Part shown: piece by piece, positions 18,961 through 29,884 of the stretch
Position numbering within the stretch: the stretch's first letter is position 1
Layout: every line of letters starts with the position of its first letter
Source: Pseudomonas hefeiensis
GTDB taxonomy: Bacteria > Pseudomonadota > Gammaproteobacteria > Pseudomonadales > Pseudomonadaceae
Direction: 5' to 3'
Assembly (NCBI RefSeq): GCF_030687835.1
Contig: NZ_CP117449.1
Location: forward strand, 2,542,001 to 2,606,000
DNA length: 64,000 nt
The notes under the pieces: generated by a model
Told to the model about the DNA's origin: nothing
What the model saw: only the letters and a program-made list of their open reading frames with translations
Databases searched by the model: none
Position numbers and translations under genes: made by a program

Positions 18961-19018
18961 TATCGACCCGGCGGTCGATAACCGCATCATGGCATATTAT
19001 CGACCCGCGGGTCGATAA
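18961..19018. promoter_or_regulatory. Two palindromic TetR operators
   Basis: Two related palindromes lie between the divergent efflux operon and tetR. Site 1 (18961-18980) has 8-base arms TATCGACC and GGTCGATA around a 4-base centre. Site 2 (18997-19018) is a perfect 22-base palindrome with half TTATCGACCCG. Their centres are 37 bases apart. The position and symmetry fit binding of the adjacent TetR-family protein to control both directions. Confidence 0.8.
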
Positions 19019-19071
19019 TGTTGAGAGAATTACTATCCTTTTGAACCGTTTTCCGAGTTAGGCAGCCATCT

Positions 19072-19752
19072 ATGACTAGTCCCCCTCGCTCTGCCAGTAG
19101 CCGTTCGCGCACCCGCTTGACACCAGAGGTGCGCTCGGAAAAGATCCTCGAATCGGCGCTCGCCGAGTTCTCCAGACAGGGATTCATCGCCACAAGGATT
19201 GAGGACATTGCGCGAGGCGCCGGCTTAGCCAAGAGTGGCTTCTACGGACACTTTCGCAGCAAGGAAGAGGTCTTCGAGACGTTGCTTACGCGCTTGATGG
19301 TCTCGGGAGAGGTGATCGCCTTCGCGGAAACCGACACCGTGGTCGATTTCGTTGATCGTTTCATCGACTTTTGCTACACGCATCTGCTCGATACTCGTCG
19401 ACAAGCCGTCCTTCGGTTGCTGCTTGTCGAGATGCACCGAATTCCGGCGCTGATCCAGCAATGGCGCCGCGAGGTTGCCGATCCGCTGCTCAATGCCCAA
19501 GTAGAGGTTTTGCACGCGGCGGTTGCTCGCGGCCAGTTGGCTGACGGACCCATACTGAAGAATTTTCGACTGGCCTATGCGCCCGTGCTCTATTGGGTGC
19601 TGGCAAACCGGCCGCAGGCGCAGGACGATGCACCTACGCTTGGAGATCTGGACACCCACCGTCAGATTCACCGGCAAATGATGCTGGGCCTGTTATGTGA
19701 GCCCGCAGCAACGAAAGGTACTACATGCTCAAGATCTGGTTCCTCATCATGA
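19072..19752 (+). CDS. TetR/AcrR-family repressor of the efflux operon
   Basis: A 226-residue regulator. The DNA-binding domain spans about residues 20-66 (ILESALAEFSRQGFIATRIE, then AGLAKSGFYGHFRSKEEVF), followed by a helical ligand domain. It is divergent from the efflux operon, with two matching palindromes in the intervening DNA, so it very likely represses the pump and itself. Its last codons overlap the start of the phospholipase-D-like gene by 28 bases, suggesting translational coupling. The inducer is unknown. Confidence 0.87.
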   Translation: MTSPPRSASSRSRTRLTPEVRSEKILESALAEFSRQGFIATRIEDIARGAGLAKSGFYGHFRSKEEVFETLLTRLMVSGEVIAFAETDTVVDFVDRFIDFCYTHLLDTRRQAVLRLLLVEMHRIPALIQQWRREVADPLLNAQVEVLHAAVARGQLADGPILKNFRLAYAPVLYWVLANRPQAQDDAPTLGDLDTHRQIHRQMMLGLLCEPAATKGTTCSRSGSSS

Positions 19753-21263
19753 TGATGGGATGGCTGTCGGCCTGCACCCCGCTACCATCATTGGAGGGGC
19801 GAAATGTGTCCGAGGCCTTGCTCTCCCAGGACGGAGCAGACACCCAACTGGGACGCGGACTAGCGCCGCAGGTGGAACGGCATCCGGGGCTGTCCGGCGT
19901 GGCGTCGTTGTCGGACCCGCTAGGCGCATTCGCCGCACGCATGGTGCTGATCACGGCCGCGCAACGTACCATCGATGTCCAGTACTACATCTGGCGCGAT
20001 GACACCACTGGCAATCTGATGTTGCACGCTCTGCATGAGGCGGCCAAGCGGAAGGTCCGCGTCAGAATGTTGATTGACGACAACGGAACATCCGGACTCG
20101 ATGAAAAGCTTGCTCTGCTCAACGCGCAGGAGAACGTCGAGGTTCGGTTGTTCAATCCATTCCCCCAACGTCGTTTCAAGTCAATGGGATTCCTGACGGA
20201 CTTCGGGCGCCTGAACCGCCGCATGCACAACAAGTCACTCACCGTTGATGGACAAGTCACGGTGGTCGGCGGGCGCAACATCGGCGATGAGTACTTCGGT
20301 GCGACCCAGGGCATCGCTTTCGCAGACCTGGATGTGTTAGTCGCCGGGACGGTTGTCGATGACGTCTCCAAGGATTTCGACCGCTACTGGAACAGCCCGT
20401 CGGCTTATCCCGTGGAAACGCTCGTGGCCTTGCCGGATGGACAGCGCTCAGAACAGTTGCACGAGGAGGAATCAGCCAGTGCCATCGGTTCGCGGGCAAA
20501 AGCCTATGTCGATGTCATCACGCAGTCCCAATTCGTAGAAGATCTCACCAGGGGACAGATGGCCCTCCAATGGGTACCGGTGCGCATGGTGAGCGACGAT
20601 CCCGGCAAGGTGTTGGATGAGGCACCGCCACAGACCCTGCTGCTGTCGCGCCTGACCGAACTGCTTGGCAGGCCAGCAGAGTCGATAGATTTGATCTCCC
20701 CATACTTCGTTCCCACGAAACACGGCGTGGAGGCGTTCGGCGCGCTCGCCGATGAGGGGGTGAGGTTGCGCATATTGACCAACGCCATGGAGTCGACGGA
20801 CGTCTTGGCGGTGCATGCAGGCTATGCAAAATCTCGTGCCCCACTACTCAAGAAAAGCATCGAGCTCTTCGAGATGCGGCATCAGAGCGCCCCAGACGCA
20901 CCCAAAGAAAAGGCCGGACCCTTCGGCAGTTCGGGGGCCAGCCTGCACGCGAAGACCTTTGCGGTAGACGGCAAGCGGGTGTTCGTGGGGTCGTTCAACT
21001 TCGATCCCCGCTCGGCCAGGTTGAACACCGAGCTGGGTTTCGTGATCGACAGCGAGCCGATGGCGCGAGCAATTGCCAAGGCGTTTGATGACGCTATATT
21101 CGATCACGCCTATCAGCTCGAACTGGACGAGGACGACAAGATCGTCTGGCTGGAGAGGAGTCCGCAAGGGGTGAAGCGGCTGAGTGAGGAGCCATCAACG
21201 TCCTTGTGGCGGCGCTTATATCTGAGGCTGTTGTGGTGGCTTCCCCTTGAACCACTACTCTAG
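19725..21263 (+). CDS. Phospholipase D-like/cardiolipin synthase-like lipoprotein
   Basis: A 512-residue PLD-superfamily protein with both HKD catalytic motifs: HNKSLTVDG (H168, K170) followed by GGRNIGDEYF, and HAKTFAVDG (H408, K410) followed by GSFNFDPRS. A lipoprotein signal (GWLSAC) indicates anchoring to the periplasmic face of a membrane. Such enzymes hydrolyse or transfer phosphatidyl groups, as in cardiolipin synthases. Its start lies inside the end of tetR, linking it to the efflux regulator; lipid remodelling alongside efflux is an inferred link to solvent or detergent stress. Confidence 0.87.
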   Translation: MLKIWFLIMMMGWLSACTPLPSLEGRNVSEALLSQDGADTQLGRGLAPQVERHPGLSGVASLSDPLGAFAARMVLITAAQRTIDVQYYIWRDDTTGNLMLHALHEAAKRKVRVRMLIDDNGTSGLDEKLALLNAQENVEVRLFNPFPQRRFKSMGFLTDFGRLNRRMHNKSLTVDGQVTVVGGRNIGDEYFGATQGIAFADLDVLVAGTVVDDVSKDFDRYWNSPSAYPVETLVALPDGQRSEQLHEEESASAIGSRAKAYVDVITQSQFVEDLTRGQMALQWVPVRMVSDDPGKVLDEAPPQTLLLSRLTELLGRPAESIDLISPYFVPTKHGVEAFGALADEGVRLRILTNAMESTDVLAVHAGYAKSRAPLLKKSIELFEMRHQSAPDAPKEKAGPFGSSGASLHAKTFAVDGKRVFVGSFNFDPRSARLNTELGFVIDSEPMARAIAKAFDDAIFDHAYQLELDEDDKIVWLERSPQGVKRLSEEPSTSLWRRLYLRLLWWLPLEPLL

Positions 21264-21270
21264 GTAAAAA

Positions 21271-22260
21271 TCAGGGACGCATCACGATTGAACCGGCTGT
21301 CGATCTTGCTTCCGCCATGCGGTGGACCGCGCTCACTTCGTCAAGGGAAAGTCGTGCCGCAACAGACGCGCGTACGAACCCGCGGTCCATCGCCGCAAAC
21401 ACCTCGGCTGCATTGGCCCTCATGACACTCGCATCGGCATTGTGTGGGAACACCGAGGGTCGCGTGAGAAAGAGGCAGCCCTTCTTGTTCAGCAACTCCG
21501 GCTGAATCTCAGGCGCGGGGCCTGACGCGGCGCCGAACAGCACTACAAGTCCAAACGGCGCCGCGCAGTCAAGCGAGCCCATGAAGGTGTGCTTAGCCAC
21601 CGAGTCATATACAACTCGGGCTTTTCGGCCACCGATCGATGCAATCACCTGGTCCACCCAGTCAGGTTGCGAGTAGTCAATCGCCGCTTCGCATCCTGCA
21701 GAGCGTGCAATCTCGCACTTCTCAGAGGACCCTGCCGTGCCAATTACCGTTGCTCCGAGTCCCCGCGCCCATCGGCAAAGGATTTGTCCCACACCGCCAG
21801 CCGCGGCATGCACAAGCACGATGTCACCGGCCTCCACGCGGTATGTCCGGCGCAACAAATACTGCGCTGTCATAGCCTTGAAAAACACTGCTGCGGCATC
21901 TTCGTCGGAGACCGATGAGGGAAGCTTGACAAGTTTCGTGGCATCGACGTTCCGATGGCTCGCATACGCGCCCACACCCGCATTCATGTAAACCACGCGA
22001 TCACCGATGACAAGGTCTTGCGGCCCATCGCCGAGCTTTTCGACAACGCCGACAGCTTCATGTCCGAGACCCGTGGGAAGAGGCAAAGGGTACTTTCCAG
22101 ACCGCTGGTAGACGTCGATATAATTGAACCCGATCACCGTTTGGCGTAGCTGAGCTTCACCCGCAGCAGGAGGCGGCAGTTGGACCTCCTGCAGTTCCAT
22201 TACCTCCGGCCCACCGAATGTGGTCAGGCGGACGACGCGGGCGTCGGTAAAGTTCTTCAT
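21271..22260 (-). CDS. Quinone oxidoreductase (zinc-independent MDR family)
   Basis: A 329-residue medium-chain reductase of the QOR/zeta-crystallin type, NADPH:quinone reductase by family. The nucleotide-binding stretch VLVHAAAGGVGQILCRWARG and the N-terminal FGGPEVMELQEV are typical; catalytic zinc ligands are not evident. It faces the PLD-like gene tail to tail with seven bases between the stops. Upstream on the same strand is a broken LysR gene that may once have regulated it. Complete length. Confidence 0.87.
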   Translation of the reverse strand: MKNFTDARVVRLTTFGGPEVMELQEVQLPPPAAGEAQLRQTVIGFNYIDVYQRSGKYPLPLPTGLGHEAVGVVEKLGDGPQDLVIGDRVVYMNAGVGAYASHRNVDATKLVKLPSSVSDEDAAAVFFKAMTAQYLLRRTYRVEAGDIVLVHAAAGGVGQILCRWARGLGATVIGTAGSSEKCEIARSAGCEAAIDYSQPDWVDQVIASIGGRKARVVYDSVAKHTFMGSLDCAAPFGLVVLFGAASGPAPEIQPELLNKKGCLFLTRPSVFPHNADASVMRANAAEVFAAMDRGFVRASVAARLSLDEVSAVHRMAEARSTAGSIVMRP

Positions 22261-22299
22261 GGTTTGATTCTCGGGAAAGAACGGAACAGAGGTATTTTA

Positions 22300-22782
22300 T
22301 CAGGCCGCTGGGTCTGGATCCAGCAATGAGGATTCTTCAGTGTTCGCCGAACTCAAAAGGTCCTCAGCGGCCGGAGCGGCAACCAAGCTGCGCAACGTCT
22401 CCAGGAATGCACGGGCGTTGGATGCCAACGAGTGGCCACGACGAGCTATCACGCAGATGTCACGCTGCACCACGGGCTCCTCCAGCGTACGTGCCACTAG
22501 GCCTATGCCGGCCAGATCACCCGACATGATGGAATGCAGAATGGCGGCGCCGATTCCACTTGCCGCCATCCAGAGAGCCGGTGGCAGGTAGGCTACTTCG
22601 CCGGCCACAAGAAGTTCGACGTTCGCACGAGCTGCGGCGGCATCGATCAGGCGTCTCGCCCAACTGCCAAGCCTGACGATGACGATGACGACCGGACGGC
22701 CAGCGAGTTCACGCAACCGAACGACCTCGCCCAAAGCAAGAGGATAATCATGCAGGCGCTTATCGTCGGCGCGCTGGTCATG
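22300..22782 (-). pseudogene. LysR-type regulator, C-terminal remnant
   Basis: About 160 codons on the minus strand match the effector-binding half of a LysR regulator (LHDYPLALGEVVRLRELAGR, then AYLPPALWMAASGIGAAIL and RRGHSLASNARAFLETL). Reading upstream the frame is closed by a stop near 22783-22785, and no LysR helix-turn-helix is found beyond it. The gene therefore lacks its DNA-binding domain and should be non-functional as a regulator. It lies upstream of, and in the same direction as, the quinone oxidoreductase. Confidence 0.7.
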
Positions 22783-23145
22783 TTAGAAGAGGATCTTCTG
22801 TCATGTAGCTCGACCCGGTTTCTGGGCGCTTCCGCACTACCTGTGGCACGTTTGCGCGACTTCCCGCTGTCCATCAATGGATGGTCCACATGGAGACGCT
22901 GATGCAGGCGAAGCAGGACTTCGTGTTGGCGTATGAGCACCTACCAGCCTCAGGTGAATAGGGCGATCCTGATGGGTTGTGGCTGAAAACTCACCGCAGA
23001 GTCTTCGAGACGCATTACCTAGGCTTGGTATTGATGTGCGAATACGCCAATGCCTTATCGGCGTTGCAGGGCATACTGGACCAACTAGAAAGGTCTATCG
23101 TGTGCCGGCTTGTGTGGCCTGTTCGGCCGACGAGACCCAAGCCCA
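22783..23145. other. Gene-poor stretch left of the IS30 element
   Basis: About 360 bases between the LysR remnant and the IS30 left end. Small frames exist on both strands but none shows a recognisable family. It probably contains deletion scars. Confidence 0.4.
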
Positions 23146-24693
<1,548 letters not shown>

Positions 24694-24878
24694 CCACTAC
24701 AAAAGTGGTGCTAGAGCTCAAGGGTTTATACTGGGAATAAAATGCTGTGACGGTCTTTCCACAGAGCGCTGCGAACTGTTGTCGGAACATTTTGACAGTG
24801 CAGTGGAGCAGAGATTGAAGTCGCTGACATTGGGGCTGTAACGTCAACTGGATAGTAGGAACTGAAAAGGGGAAATGA

Positions 24879-25370
24879 ATGAAGTACGTTACTTCTCTTT
24901 TAGCACTTACTCTAATGGCGAGCTGCAAATCGATACCCGCTCCGGAAGAGACTACCACTGTCCCCGAAACGAGGCTTTGGGGCTCTACGAAATAATCTGA
25001 TGCCCATCTCGTCGTCGTGAGCGAGGCCTCATTAAGAGGTGAATGCACGATCCGTATTTCAGTAGACGGAAAACCGACCGCTGACTTTATTAGTGCAGAA
25101 GTAGCCCTCTTCGGGCTCACGTTCGGGTCACATACCCTTTCGGCGCGCACTTTGGAGGGGGGGGCTAGCCGATGGATACAAGAGATCAGAGTTAGCGTCA
25201 AAACTGGCGATGCCTTGTATCCGTCCGGCCAAGTCATCTACTCAGTCCCGTATAACCATGGTAGCGCCCCGCCCAATACAACCAATTGGGCGACCAACAC
25301 ATTTGGGTTGTATGCCCGTGGTTGGCTTAAGACGCCGTTAGCTTATCTCGCCCTATCTCGTGGGATGTGA
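24879..25370 (+). pseudogene. Small lipoprotein gene interrupted by an in-frame stop
   Basis: From ATG 24879 (ribosome site AAGGGGA) the frame reads MKYVTSLLALTLMASCKS, a clear lipoprotein signal peptide, then stops at TAA 24993-24995 after 38 codons. The same frame stays open for another 124 codons and reads like the body of such a protein: LVVVSEASLRGECTIRISVD, then a GSHTLSARTLEGG turn reminiscent of PEGA-like folds. The most economical explanation is one point mutation in a ~160-residue lipoprotein. The 3' end overlaps the end of the convergent transporter gene by 44 bases. The protein family is not named with confidence. Confidence 0.6.
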
Positions 25371-26298
25371 AGAGCATTCGGATGGCCAGCATTGCGCCTG
25401 TTAACACTGCCGTAATACCTAGGGCTTCATACAGCGTTGGTAAACGTTGTTCAAAAAGCAATCCGAATAGGGTCGCGAAAAGGGATTCGAGAGCAATTAG
25501 TTGCCCCGAAAGCACCATGGGTAAATACCGAGACGCTTTGTTCCACGCCCACGCTCCCAATACGGACGACAAAATTGCAATTAGAAATGCCCACACATAA
25601 AGGTCTCCAGCGTTGGCAAAGCTGGCGCCTTGAGAGGGCATTTCAAAAAGATTAAATGCATACCCCAAGGGCATCACCAGAAGCATACCCAGCGCGCTCC
25701 CGACCATCATGAGTCCTGTCCACGCGCTTGTTGAATGTGCTGGGATTTTGCTCAGACCTTTTTGGTTCAGCACACTGAACGCTAACCAAAACGCCACGGC
25801 ACAAACAGAAAAAAACACCCCGAACACGGCGGCGCCTTGCGAGGCGAGTGGGGTATCGTTAGCCATAATATTGATGAGCAGCAGGCCGAACACCAGCATG
25901 GATAAAGGCAATGCCAGTTTTCGCCAGGCCAATACCTTGTTTTGCGCATTTCCAAGCAGAGCCAGCAGCACAGGCACCACCGCGATGAATGCTGGCGTCA
26001 GCACGGGGCCGCTGATCTTAACACCGCATGCAATGCAGACGCTGTACCCTAGATAACCTATGGCTCCCAGCGTCAGCGCCACCGTCCGCATAGAAAGTGT
26101 CAACTCTCGAACATTGGTGCGGTCGACGATCATCCAAACGACACCGATTACTCCAACGATCATGAATTTAACTGCTAGAAAGTCAAATATGCTGTAGTTC
26201 CCAGTGACGTAAGGAACTATAAAATTCGAACCCCAGCATAATGTTGCAAATACCGCAAAAAATACGCCGAGGGCAAAAGGATGAGCTGATGTGTTCAT
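25327..26298 (-). CDS. DMT-superfamily (EamA-type) transporter
   Basis: A 323-residue inner-membrane protein with about ten helices in two EamA repeats (first beginning FFAVFATLCWGSNFIVPY, second around AVAFWLAFSVLNQKGL). These are exporters of amino acids or metabolites by family. The start at 26298 has GGAGT upstream. It is divergent from a LysR regulator gene with an 85-base gap, so the LysR protein probably controls it. Substrate unknown. Confidence 0.85.
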   Translation of the reverse strand: MNTSAHPFALGVFFAVFATLCWGSNFIVPYVTGNYSIFDFLAVKFMIVGVIGVVWMIVDRTNVRELTLSMRTVALTLGAIGYLGYSVCIACGVKISGPVLTPAFIAVVPVLLALLGNAQNKVLAWRKLALPLSMLVFGLLLINIMANDTPLASQGAAVFGVFFSVCAVAFWLAFSVLNQKGLSKIPAHSTSAWTGLMMVGSALGMLLVMPLGYAFNLFEMPSQGASFANAGDLYVWAFLIAILSSVLGAWAWNKASRYLPMVLSGQLIALESLFATLFGLLFEQRLPTLYEALGITAVLTGAMLAIRMLFTSHEIGRDKLTAS

Positions 26299-26383
26299 AG
26301 GCGACTCCAAGGCTGGTAATCGCAAGTTTGAACGCTTCCGGATGTATGCTACAAATGAGTTCTCAGCCCTCAATGCATAATCC

Positions 26384-27304
26384 ATGGTTATGAATTTACT
26401 CGGCAAGTCACTTCCTCCACTCGCTAGCTTGTTGTCTTTTGAAGCGGCCGCCCGCCTGGAAAGCTTTTCACGAGCTGCTGACGAACTCCATATCACTCAA
26501 GCAGCAGTAAGCCGACAGATTCGTGGGCTGGAGGAGGATCTTGGTGTAGCACTCTTCGACAGGCGCAATCGTGCGGTCTTTTTAACGCCAGAAGGACGGC
26601 AGCTTGGGCTTGTCGTGAATGCTGCGTTAAACCAAATAAGCTCAGTCGCTGAGAGCTTGCGAGGCAGTGCCCGCAGGCATCAGGTTGTATTGCTCTCACA
26701 GCTTTGTGAAGCGTTCTACTGGCTGATGCCGCGCCTTTCTCGCTTCCATCAACGCCATCCGGATATCGAGATTCAAGTCGTTACCACTACCCGACCGTTG
26801 ACGGAGTTCGGTGGTCATTTCGACGTTGCTCTCCAGAGCACGGGTCGAGCAAGCGGATTAAATCACCTGTTATTCACGGCCTCTGACAAAGTGTTCCCCG
26901 TGTGCAGTCCCGATTATCTCAATAAACAAGAGGGAGCGTTGAAAGTCACAGATCTGGTACATCACACGCTCTTGCACCACCGGGCTACGCCTCCTCATTT
27001 GATGGAGTGGGACAGTTGGCTAGCCGAGTTCGGCATCGCTCTGGATGGCCGCACCAAAAATCGTTATTTCGACAGTTACCCGATGATGCTTCAAGCCGCA
27101 GTGGAAGGACATGGTATTGCCGTCGGCTGGGCTCGAACTGCCGGGAGACTGGTTGAAAGCGGAGACTTGAGAAAGCCTTGCGCTGAAAGCGTGTTTTTAC
27201 CGCAAGCGATATCTGTTTTTAAACGCCCTGTTATTACCGAACGAAGAGAAACTAACTCCCTGATAGAGTGGCTCAGGATTGAACTGTTAGAAGCGATAGA
27301 TTAG
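26384..27304 (+). CDS. LysR-family regulator (GcvA-like)
   Basis: A 306-residue LysR protein. The winged helix-turn-helix occupies residues ~8-66 (SLLSFEAAARLESFSRAADE, LHITQAAVSRQIRGLEE) with the TPEGR linker end, then the periplasmic-binding-like effector domain. The SLLSFEAAARL start is typical of the GcvA branch. Divergent to the DMT transporter, it probably regulates that gene. Its end lies only 29 bases from the stop of the IS66 tnpC gene, so the element entered just downstream. Confidence 0.87.
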   Translation: MVMNLLGKSLPPLASLLSFEAAARLESFSRAADELHITQAAVSRQIRGLEEDLGVALFDRRNRAVFLTPEGRQLGLVVNAALNQISSVAESLRGSARRHQVVLLSQLCEAFYWLMPRLSRFHQRHPDIEIQVVTTTRPLTEFGGHFDVALQSTGRASGLNHLLFTASDKVFPVCSPDYLNKQEGALKVTDLVHHTLLHHRATPPHLMEWDSWLAEFGIALDGRTKNRYFDSYPMMLQAAVEGHGIAVGWARTAGRLVESGDLRKPCAESVFLPQAISVFKRPVITERRETNSLIEWLRIELLEAID

Positions 27305-27333
27305 GCGCACGAGTTCCCTGATCGAAACGCGAC

Positions 27334-28867
27334 CTATTCGACTACCGGTTGCCACCTATGCGGTAGCAACTCGGAAATTTCACTCGTCCGTTGCGTCGGC
27401 AGGCGCGTGAGGACGTCCTTCAAATAAGCATACGGCTCATGCCCGTTGAGTCGCGCCGACTGGATCAAACTCATGATCGCCGCTGCCCGTTTTCCGCTGC
27501 GCAGTGATCCTGCAAAGAGCCAGTTCTTGCGTCCAAGAGCCCATGGTCGGATCTGGTTCTCTGCCCAGTTTTTGTCTATGGGTACGGCCCCGTCATCGAG
27601 GTAACGCGACAGCGCTGCCCAACGTTTCAGGCTGTAATTGAGTGCTTTGCTGATGGCTGAGCCGTCGGGCACGAGGTTACGCTGGACGCTTATCCAGGCA
27701 TGTAGCATGTCCATCACCGGGACGGCTTTTTCTTGCCGTATTCGGCGCCGTAAATCCGGCTCCAAGTCGCGGACTTCGCTTTCGATTTCGTACAACAACT
27801 GGATATAGCGCAGGGCTTGCTCAGCAAGCGTGCTTTTATTCGTAGCGTGCAGTTCAAAGAACTTACGCCGTGCATGGGCCATGCAGCCGATTTCGGTCAC
27901 GCCAAGTTCGAAGCTGGCCTTGTAGCCACCAAAATCATCGCAGACCAACTTGCCTTTCCAGCCTTGCAGGAAGTTGCGAGCATGCTCTCCAGCACGGCTG
28001 GAGCTGAAGTCATAAACCACCGCTGTCACGTCCGAGAACTGGCTGGTGACGTAGGCCCAAACATAGGAACGGTGAGTTTTCTTTGTTCCGGGCATGAGCA
28101 TTTGCACGGGTGTTTCATCGGCATGAATAACCTGCTGCCCGAGCACCATGTTGCGCAGCGCATCGACCAGCGGCTGCAACTGAACCCCAGTCACGCCAGC
28201 CCATTGAGCCAAGGTTGAGCGTGGAATCGCCAGGCCCGCTCGACCGAAGATCGACTCTTGACGGTAAAGCGGCAGGTGGTCGGCAAACTTGGCGATCATC
28301 ACGTGGGCCAGCAGCCCGGCGGTTGGGGTGCCCTTATCGATGACCTGCGCCGGAACGGGTGCCTGGATCAGCGTTTCGCAGTCATTGCAGACCCATTTGC
28401 CACGCACATGGCGTTCGACGGTAAACACGCCGGGCGTGTAGTCCAGTTTCTCGCTGACATCCTCGCCGATGCGCTTGAGGGCGCAGCCGCATGGGCAGTG
28501 AGTATTATCCGGTTCGTGATGGATCAACGTGCGAGGAAACTCAGCCGGCAATGCAGTGCGCTTGGGCTTCTGCTTTTTCTCGGTCGCCGCTGGCGCGGTT
28601 TGCAAGGCTTGAAGCTCTGCTTCAATCGCTGCGATATCAGTATCTATCAGGTCATCGAGCAAACTGGCCTGCTCAGAATTCATCTACTCGCTGCGCTTGG
28701 CAAACTTCAAACGTTTGAGCTGCGCGATCTCGAAGGTTAGCTTCTCAATCACCGTCTGATCGGCGGTTGATCTTCTTGCCCATTGTTTCGACTTGTGAGA
28801 GCAACTGCGCAGCTAAGGCACGCAGTTGGTCGAGAGTCATTTGGTCGAGATTGGGCGAAGAGGTCAT
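27334..28867 (-). pseudogene. tnpC: IS66 transposase TnpC with frameshift and nonsense mutation
   Basis: The main open part (28683 to 27334, 449 residues) is an IS66 DDE transposase: zinc-ribbon region HCPCGCALKRIGED, HADETPVQML (first D), VCDDFGGYKA (second D), IDKNWAENQIRPWALGRKNW (catalytic E). Family members start with a leucine-zipper segment; this is found further upstream as MTSSPNLDQMTLDQLRALAA from 28867, then the frame shifts by one base after KKINRR, and the continuing zipper (VIEKLTFEIAQLKRLKFAKR) ends in a TAG exactly before the MNSEQ start. Both lesions would have to be reversed to restore the gene. Confidence 0.85.
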
Positions 28868-28928
28868 GCACCGGATTTTGCCAGAGCAGGCTCTTCGCGG
28901 CGATAGACCTATAGGCTAGTGGAAGCCG

Positions 28929-29264
28929 TTAAAGCAGTATGATTGATCCGCCGGAGCCTGCGCGTTGCCATGGCAGACCCAGCACCAATGCCTGAAGTTG
29001 CTCGGTATCCAGTTCCACTTCAGAGCCATGGCGAATGCCAGGCCAGTGAAACTTGCCTTGGTTCAAGCGGCGCGCCGCCAGCCATATTCCGAAGCCGTCA
29101 TGCACCAGAACTTTCATGCGATTGGTGCGGCGATTGGCGAACAGATAAGCACAGTGCGGCTGCGCCGCACCGAATACCGCAATCACCTTGGCTAACGCCG
29201 TATCGGTGCCTGCGCGCATGTCCATAGGCTCGGTGGCGAGCCAGATGGAGTCGATGCGAATCAT
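28929..29264 (-). CDS. tnpB: IS66 accessory protein TnpB
   Basis: A 111-residue protein of the IS66 Orf2 family, recognised by the pattern DMRAGTDTALAKV, CAYLFANRRTNRMKVLVHDG and WLAARRLNQGKFHWP. The start at ATG 29264 matches the family N-terminus IRIDSIWLATEPMDMR. It lies between tnpA (overlapping in another frame) and tnpC. Its role in IS66 transposition is required but biochemically unclear. Appears intact. Confidence 0.9.
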   Translation of the reverse strand: MIRIDSIWLATEPMDMRAGTDTALAKVIAVFGAAQPHCAYLFANRRTNRMKVLVHDGFGIWLAARRLNQGKFHWPGIRHGSEVELDTEQLQALVLGLPWQRAGSGGSIILL

Positions 29265-29592
29265 CGCAAAGGTCTCGAAGAAAGGTCGCGCAGGCAGTAG
29301 CACTTTCAGTGGGCCAGTTCACTGTGAGGGTTCCGCGCGAGTGCTGTATTTCAATGCAGATATTCGATGATGATGCGTTGGACTTTGCCCCGGCCAGCGG
29401 CAGGGGCAACGGAATAAATGCAGGTTGCAGCGCTGTGCTTTTCTGCGCTTGCAGGCGAATCCATTTGTGGACGAGGTTTGCATTGAGGTTATGGCTGAGC
29501 GCGACGCTGGCAATCGAAGCGCCGGGCTGGGCACATTCTTGTATGACTTGGGCTTTGAAGGACTTGGAATAGGAACGGCGTGTTGGCTGCAT
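29098..29592 (-). pseudogene. tnpA: IS66 accessory protein TnpA with altered 3' end
   Basis: From ATG 29592 the protein begins MQPTRRSYSKSFKAQVIQEC and contains a helix-turn-helix (PGASIASVALSHNLNANLVH) typical of IS66 Orf1. Normally this protein of about 110 residues stops where tnpB starts, with overlapping stop and start codons (FLRDL followed by a stop). Here after CATFLRDL the frame continues through tnpB in another frame to a stop at 29098-29100, consistent with a one-base change at the junction. The extra tail is probably meaningless. Confidence 0.75.
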
Positions 29593-29814
29593 GAAGTACC
29601 CGCTTAAAAGTAAGCGGGTGGCGAATACATCTTTTCGACTTTCAGACAAAGATGTTTGTGTGTAACCGTATGACAAAGTCACCTGCCCGATCCCAGCAGT
29701 ATCTGCCAGAGCTATGCAAGGTGACTCAGGCAGACGCTTACTCATGAGCGGTCAGGTTCGCATATCGGTAGATAGGCTGTGTAACATCGCAAGGTCGACA
29801 GAGCAGGGGGGGAC

Positions 29815-29884
29815 ATGGGAAATCCAGACAAACGAATCGTTATTGTCGGTGCAGGAATCGTGGGCGCGTCTCTGGTTTTGGCGC
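29815..29884 (+). pseudogene. 5' stump of an FAD-dependent oxidoreductase gene
   Basis: The plus strand from ATG 29815, with a purine-rich ribosome site, reads MGNPDKRIVIVGAGIVGASL, an evident flavin-binding N-terminus with GAGIVG. After about 24 codons the frame continues as the antisense of a MerR gene and loses all sense. The oxidoreductase was thus cut off by the same event that removed the 3' part of the MerR gene. The right boundary is approximate. Confidence 0.65.

Larger units (their letters stand above)
27334..29619 (-). mobile_element. Decayed IS66-family element
   Basis: The three IS66 genes tnpA, tnpB and tnpC are present in the usual order on the minus strand. Terminal inverted repeats could not be confirmed at either side. 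tnpC carries a frame break and a stop near its start, and tnpA runs past its normal end. A perfect 9-base hairpin (arms ACCCGCTTA and TAAGCGGGT, 29598-29619) lies immediately upstream of tnpA. The boundaries given are minimum limits. The element is probably inactive. Confidence 0.75.
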
